Assembly (NCBI GenBank): GCA_004297495.1
Contig: SCTL01000868.1
Coordinates: 1-7,937 of the forward strand
Source: Verrucomicrobiota bacterium
GTDB taxonomy: Bacteria > Verrucomicrobiota > Verrucomicrobiia > Limisphaerales > JADLHS01
Length of the DNA stretch: 7,937 bases
Direction: 5' to 3'
Shown: piece by piece, positions 5,639 to 7,937 of the stretch
How the letters are laid out: the number at the start of each line of letters is the position of its first letter
Position numbering within the stretch: position 1 is the first letter of the stretch
The notes under the pieces: generated by a model
The model's database searches: none
What the model was told of the DNA's origin: nothing
Seen by the model: only the letters and a program-made list of their open reading frames with translations
Made by a program: the position numbers and the translations under genes

Positions 5639-7937
5639 TCAATTGGGTTTGCGGGTTGAGATGGAAATGGTCGCCGGTTTCAAGCCGTCGGATTCCGCGC
5701 GCAGTTTCATCGTGCCGGACTGGCCGGGCCTGGCGCGAACGATCACGAGCGCGAGGCCGTTGAACGCTTTGCGTTCGGGCGATTGAAATGATTCAAAGCT
5801 CGTCGCGTCGCCGTTGTCGGTGGCGACAATTTCGCCCGGACCTTCGATGGATAAACGAATCGAGTTTTTGGAGCGAGGCACCAGGAGGCCATCTTTGTCG
5901 GCGACTGTCACGGTGACGAAAGACAAATCGTTTCCATCAGCGGCAATCTTTGTCCGGTCGGCTTGCATCGCGAGTTGGACTGCCGGGCCGGTGGTTTTCA
6001 TCACGTCGGTAGCCCACTTTTTTCCGTGCTTGTAGGCGACCACTTCCAGTTTGCCCGGCTGGTATTTCACGTCGTCCCAACGCAGGCGGTACTCGAACGG
6101 GCCGCGCGTTTTTCGACCGAGCGATTTGCCGTTGAGAAAAAGTTCCGCCGCATCGCCGCTGGTGTAAACGTGGACGGGCGTGACTTGGCCGACGCGCTCG
6201 GGCCAGTTCCAGTGCGGCAGAATGTGCGCCATCGGCAGCTCCGGCCGCCAGCGCGCTTGATAGAGATAGAAGCGGTCCTTCGGAAAACCGCACAGATCGA
6301 AGATGCCGAAATAGGAACTGCGCGAGGGCACGCGAATCTTGCGAAAAGTTTTCAAATCTTCGTCCGCCTTTGCCCGCAACGCCGGGTCGGTGAACTTGAG
6401 CCGGTTCGTCGTGTCGTTGTCAAACGGCGTCGGCTCGCCGAGATAATCGAAACCGGTCCAGACAAATTCGCCGGCCACGAACGGGTTTTCATCCTGCGCC
6501 TTGAACTCCACGTCCGGCGCACAGGCCCAGGTTGGCGCGGCGAGATCGTAGGACGTGCATTGGAAATCCGCGCGGCCTTCCTTCTTGTTGTCACTCACCG
6601 GAAAAAAATATTCGCCGCGCGAACTGACGCAGGACGACGTCTCGCTGCCGACGAGCGGGAGCTTGGGATTGTCTTTGCGAAATTGCGCGTAGCCGAACGG
6701 CGTGTAGTTGTAGCCGAAAACGTCCACGGCATTTTGGAAACCATTCGTGCTGGCGGCGACGACGTGCAAGGCCATGTTCACGGGTCGCGTCGGGTCTTCG
6801 TCATGCGCGATGTCGCGGAGCTTGGCGGCCATCGGCCAGTTCGTGCCCTCGCGCTGTTCGTAAACCTCGTTGCCAAGACTCCAGAGGATAATGGACGGAT
6901 GGTTCCGATCTCGCTGGATCATCGCGCGCAAATCCTTTTCCGCCCACGCGTCGAAGTTCACGTGATAATCATTCGTGCGCTTGGCCATGCGCCACGCGTC
7001 GAAGGCCTCCTCCATGACGAGAAAGCCCATGCGGTCGCAGAGGTCGAGCAGCTCCGGCTCGGGCGGATTGTGGCTGGTGCGAATGGCATTGCAGCCGAGT
7101 TCCTTCAACTTTTCCAACTGCCGCTCGCGCGCGCGCAGATTGAACGCCGCGCCCAGCGCGCCGAGATCGTGGTGGAGACAGACCCCGTTGATCTCGGTGA
7201 CTTTGCCGTTCAGGAGAAAACCTTGCCCGGGCGTGAACTGGATCGTGCGAATGCCGAAGGGCGTTTCAACTTCATCAACAACTTTGCCCCTTTGCTCAAC
7301 CGTCGTGAGAGCAACATAACGATTTGGTTCGTTGACACTCCAAAGTTTGGGTTTGCCGATTGTTCGCTCCGTTTTTCGGATGTCATCGGTGAAAACCAAA
7401 CTCTCACGAAAGCCGGCAGTCAGTTCCAGTGTCGGAACCTGTTTCCCGCGCGAACCGTCGGACTTGAGCTCATAGATTACGTGGCGAACGGCGACAGACT
7501 GATCCGAATGCGAATCATTTTGCAAATTGGCCTTCAACTCGATGGTAGCTTGCGACTCGCTAACCTTTGCTGTCGTCATCTGAACACCTAGTGGCCCAAT
7601 ATGAACCGCAGCAGTTTTCACCAGCCACACATTGCGATAAATCCCGCCGCCCGGATACCAGCGCGATGAGTCCGGCGGATTGTCGAGCCGGATGGCAATG
7701 ACATTCTCGCCATCAAACCGCAGATGCGGCGTCAAGTCCACGCGCCACGAAGTGTAGCCGTAATTCCAGCCGCCGATCTCGTGGCCGTTGAGCCAGACTT
7801 TGGCGTTCGACATCGCGCCGTCCACGTCGAGGAAAAATATTTTTCCGCGCTCGCTCGGCGGCACGGAGAAATGTTTGCGATACCAGCCCACGCCCGCGTA
7901 CGGAAGCTTCGCCGTCTCGCCGGGCAAGGCCTGATCG
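5639..7937 (-). CDS. GH2 family glycosidase (beta-galactosidase type), 5' end outside window
   Basis: This is a second GH2 exo-glycosidase, first of the three operon genes seen. The frame stays open to the window edge (DQALPGETAKLPYAGVGWYRKHF), and the only early start-like codon is a TTG at 7927 inside the sugar-binding domain, so the true start and any signal peptide lie upstream. Compared with the next gene, roughly 60-100 residues are missing. Counting from that TTG codon, the sugar-binding domain runs to about 105, the Ig-like domain about 110-230 and the TIM barrel about 232-560. Glu354 in SLGNE (codon 6866-6868) is the expected acid/base and Glu429 in LVGSET (codon 6641-6643) the expected nucleophile. 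After the nucleophile comes a long loop (about 434-485) absent from the second GH2 protein. A DUF4982-like domain (AELFLNGKSLG, about 582-645) and a C-terminal Ig-like domain (650-762) follow. It is a diverged paralogue of its neighbour, probably with a different substrate or linkage. All key residues are present. Confidence 0.93.
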   Translation of the reverse strand, partial: DQALPGETAKLPYAGVGWYRKHFSVPPSERGKIFFLDVDGAMSNAKVWLNGHEIGGWNYGYTSWRVDLTPHLRFDGENVIAIRLDNPPDSSRWYPGGGIYRNVWLVKTAAVHIGPLGVQMTTAKVSESQATIELKANLQNDSHSDQSVAVRHVIYELKSDGSRGKQVPTLELTAGFRESLVFTDDIRKTERTIGKPKLWSVNEPNRYVALTTVEQRGKVVDEVETPFGIRTIQFTPGQGFLLNGKVTEINGVCLHHDLGALGAAFNLRARERQLEKLKELGCNAIRTSHNPPEPELLDLCDRMGFLVMEEAFDAWRMAKRTNDYHVNFDAWAEKDLRAMIQRDRNHPSIILWSLGNEVYEQREGTNWPMAAKLRDIAHDEDPTRPVNMALHVVAASTNGFQNAVDVFGYNYTPFGYAQFRKDNPKLPLVGSETSSCVSSRGEYFFPVSDNKKEGRADFQCTSYDLAAPTWACAPDVEFKAQDENPFVAGEFVWTGFDYLGEPTPFDNDTTNRLKFTDPALRAKADEDLKTFRKIRVPSRSSYFGIFDLCGFPKDRFYLYQARWRPELPMAHILPHWNWPERVGQVTPVHVYTSGDAAELFLNGKSLGRKTRGPFEYRLRWDDVKYQPGKLEVVAYKHGKKWATDVMKTTGPAVQLAMQADRTKIAADGNDLSFVTVTVADKDGLLVPRSKNSIRLSIEGPGEIVATDNGDATSFESFQSPERKAFNGLALVIVRARPGQSGTMKLRAESDGLKPATISISTRKPN

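Noticed and set aside
5605..5643. TTGACA on the minus strand at the GH2/GH2 junction, as a -35 promoter box
   Set aside because: No TATAAT-like box lies at the expected spacing (the sequence there is cccaga), and the hexamer is explained by the stop-start junction.
2437..6631. A 16-base match (ccgcgcgaactgacgc) near 2437 and 6615
   Set aside because: It encodes a short VSSRG stretch in both proteins in unrelated contexts and has no extended flanking identity. It is treated as chance.
5963..7591. Long plus-strand open frame (542 codons) opposite the first GH2 gene
   Set aside because: Arg-, Val- and His-rich translation with no recognisable motif. It is the antisense shadow of a clear GH2 gene in GC-rich DNA.

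Overview
The window joins two unrelated pieces of DNA. Positions 1 to about 683, on the plus strand, hold the 3' end of a large serine recombinase gene from a mobile or integrated element. The rest, read entirely on the minus strand, is a glycan-degradation operon of three exported-type enzymes. The order of transcription is a GH2 glycosidase (5639-7937, its 5' end beyond the window), a second GH2 glycosidase (3130-5637) and a large DUF4450-like protein of probable six-hairpin fold (605-3121). The genes are packed tightly: 1 nt lies between the two GH2 genes and 8 nt between the second GH2 gene and the DUF4450-like gene. No promoter for the operon is visible, so it should lie upstream, past position 7937.

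The organism looks like a GC-rich member of the Verrucomicrobia (Pedosphaera / Limisphaerales-like), or less likely a related planctomycete-type lineage. Three things suggest this. One is a dispersed palindromic repeat that reads as LTPALS / TLSPSDGERDGVRG when translated. Another is a heptamer repeat that reads as EIRNPKSEIRN or ISDFGFRISDF. The third is a cluster of secreted GH2 enzymes with no SusC/SusD pair in view. This assignment comes from recalled repeat and protein style, not from a search.

The two GH2 enzymes are diverged tandem paralogues. Both keep the acid/base and nucleophile glutamates, and both have C-terminal DUF4982-like and Ig-like domains typical of exo-acting beta-galactosidase-type GH2 enzymes. 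With the DUF4450-like protein they probably strip side chains or terminal sugars from a plant or algal polysaccharide outside the cytoplasm. The substrate cannot be told from the sequence.

The most interesting signal is how repeats and recombination have edited the genes. The recombinase/operon boundary falls inside a copy of the palindromic repeat, leaving half of it. That half supplies the recombinase stop codon, and on the other strand it leads the DUF4450-like frame into about 25 residues of antisense recombinase sequence. A complete copy of the repeat sits in frame in the 5' region of the second GH2 gene, ahead of its signal peptide, and appears to supply a Shine-Dalgarno and GTG start. 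A 7-bp tandem repeat lies in frame inside the DUF4450-like gene, where loss or gain of one unit would shift the frame. I see no RNA gene, CRISPR array or complete novel system.
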